Shown in pieces: positions 63,059-64,000 of a stretch of 64,000 nt of DNA. The DNA comes from JAXDMK01 sp963790325 (lineage in GTDB: Bacteria; Actinomycetota; Acidimicrobiia; Acidimicrobiales; AC-14). The stretch lies in the NCBI GenBank assembly GCA_963790325.1, contig CAWBNY010000003.1:310001-374000 (forward strand). The letters are read 5' to 3'. The notes under the pieces were generated by a model. It searched no databases. It was given only the letters and a program-made list of their open reading frames with translations, and was not told where the DNA came from. The translations under genes and the position numbers were made by a program. Position 1 is the stretch's first letter, and each line of letters starts with the position of its first letter.

Positions 63059-64000
63059 CGGCGGGCGATCACGTCCTCGAACAGCTCGAGGTGCTCACGG
63101 ACCATCCGCTCCACCGAGAAGTAGCCCTCGACGGCCGCCCGGCAGGCGTGACGGTCGATCTGATCGACGCTGGCGATGGCATCGGCCATCTCCTCGTCCC
63201 CGTCGACCAGGAACCCGGTGGTCCCGTCGACGATGACCTCGGGAGCGGCCCCCTCGGGGTAGGCGAGCACCGGCGTGCCGCAGGCCAGCGACTCGATCAT
63301 CACCAGTCCGAAGGGCTCGTTCCACCGGATGGGGAAGAGGGTGGCCCGGGCGCCGGCCAACAGCCGCAGCTTCTCCTCGTGGGGGACCTCGCCCAGGAAG
63401 CGGATGGTCTCGCTCAGGTGGGGGGCGACCTCGAGCTCGAAGTACGCCTTCTCCGCCTTCTCCCGGACCTTGCCCGCCAGGATCAGGGTCACGCCGGCCT
63501 TTTCGGCCGCGGCGATGGCCCGGTGGGCCCCCTTGTCCGCCGACAGGCGGCCCAGGAAGACCACGTAGTCGCCCCCGCCGTCGCCCCACGGAAACTCGGA
63601 CGCGCTCACGCCGTGGTGGATGACCCGGGCGATGGTGACGTCGGGCGCAGCCCGGGTCTGGGCGTGGGAGATGGCGATGAGGCTGATGGTGTCGCCGATG
63701 CGGCGGTAGACGTCGGCCAGCTCTCCGTCGAGGGGACCGTGGATGGTGGTCACCACTGGCGGCATGCCGCTGGCGGCCGTCCACCGGGACGCCATCGATG
63801 GGCCGACGACGGTGTGGTCGTGGACGACGTCGAATCCGGCCGCCGCCTCGTAGGCGGCGAGGACGTGGCGCACCTCGGGGACGGCGACACCCATGCGCTC
63901 GCCCTCGGCCTCCGGGAGGAGCCACCGGCGGGGGACGGGGCACGTCGAATCGCCGGTGGTGAACAGGAGCACCTCGTGGCCGGCGGCGGCCATTCCCCTC
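62950..64000 (-). CDS. GT4-family glycosyltransferase, N-terminus cut by window end
   Basis: A GT-B glycosyltransferase with VVFLGRLSADKGAHRAIAAA, ATLFPIRWNEPFGLVMIESL and ACGTPVLAYPEGAAPEVIVD, the donor-binding block of family GT4. The frame is open to the window edge in the form RGMAAAGHEVLLFTTGDS, where the G-M-A-A-A-G-H pattern of GT4 shows that the true start lies outside. It may act on trehalose-, phosphatidylinositol- or cell-wall-type acceptors; which cannot be told. The C-terminus has a long Gly/Ser-rich tail over the MscS end. Confidence 0.85.
   Translation of the reverse strand, partial: RGMAAAGHEVLLFTTGDSTCPVPRRWLLPEAEGERMGVAVPEVRHVLAAYEAAAGFDVVHDHTVVGPSMASRWTAASGMPPVVTTIHGPLDGELADVYRRIGDTISLIAISHAQTRAAPDVTIARVIHHGVSASEFPWGDGGGDYVVFLGRLSADKGAHRAIAAAEKAGVTLILAGKVREKAEKAYFELEVAPHLSETIRFLGEVPHEEKLRLLAGARATLFPIRWNEPFGLVMIESLACGTPVLAYPEGAAPEVIVDGTTGFLVDGDEEMADAIASVDQIDRHACRAAVEGYFSVERMVREHLELFEDVIARRQAGGSTSFAEGGSSGGDDVSGGDRSARDEAGASGS

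Overview
The window is 64 kb of high-GC DNA with dense, often overlapping genes and GTG/TTG starts. It carries a fused proline dehydrogenase/P5C dehydrogenase, APS-type CysH, a Septum-formation-domain protein and a GlpR/SepX-like membrane protein. Together these point to an actinobacterium; an Acidimicrobiia-like lineage is my best guess, but no rRNA or other decisive marker is present.

Region 1 (1-4.1 kb) is ordinary chromosome: a cut-off hypothetical gene, a GlsB/YeaQ-type membrane protein, a double VOC protein, a heme-oxygenase-like iron enzyme and an MTHFR-like protein.

Region 2 (4162-17540) is an integrated mobile element. It is bounded by a 44-bp direct repeat of the 3' part of tRNA-Cys; the complete tRNA is at the right end. 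It carries a tyrosine integrase, an excisionase-like gene, a TrwC-type relaxase/helicase, and accessory genes of the toxin or defence type: a PIN toxin with a large partner, a GRDP-like protein with a RelA/SpoT-domain protein, a DUF4236-TPR protein, and an XRE/AbiEii-like module. An IS21-family element (istA/istB plus a small Cys-rich ORF) sits inside the relaxase gene, which also has a frameshift. Conjugative transfer by this copy is therefore probably lost. Near-identical 18-bp motifs inside both att sites look like integrase arm sites.

Region 3 (17.6-28 kb) is metabolic: a secreted lipoprotein, PutA, tRNA-Val with a hairpin, a DUF1206 protein, a PAP2-lipid kinase fusion with a frameshift, a PAP2 phosphatase, then sulfite reductase, APS reductase and a D-amino-acid-oxidase-like flavoprotein in one run.

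Region 4 (28-37.7 kb) is the most unusual block. It holds an IPNS-like oxygenase translationally coupled to a divergent Mur ligase, then divergently an ATP-grasp ligase and a multicopper oxidase, then a VOC protein with an opine-type dehydrogenase, and divergently a large FAD/NAD(P)-binding protein. No PKS, NRPS or nicotianamine synthase is visible. I read it as a possible small-molecule pathway built from amino-acid ligases and an opine dehydrogenase.

Region 5 (37.7-53 kb) holds a GAF/PP2C/HATPase regulator, a cystathionine gamma-synthase-like enzyme, an S18 with a long acidic tail, a LuxR-type regulator, aconitase, two membrane proteins, two gene remnants and GltB. Region 6 (53.4-64 kb) has a CAP-domain secreted protein, a flavoprotein (halogenase-like) remnant, and a leftward operon: acyl reductase/HAD fusion, zinc alcohol dehydrogenase, LarA-like protein, acyltransferase, NAD kinase. 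It ends with an MscS channel and a glycosyltransferase cut by the window end.

Four single-nucleotide frame breaks (about 11.15, 13.45, 15.35 and 23.34 kb) may be real decay or sequence errors; raw reads would decide.
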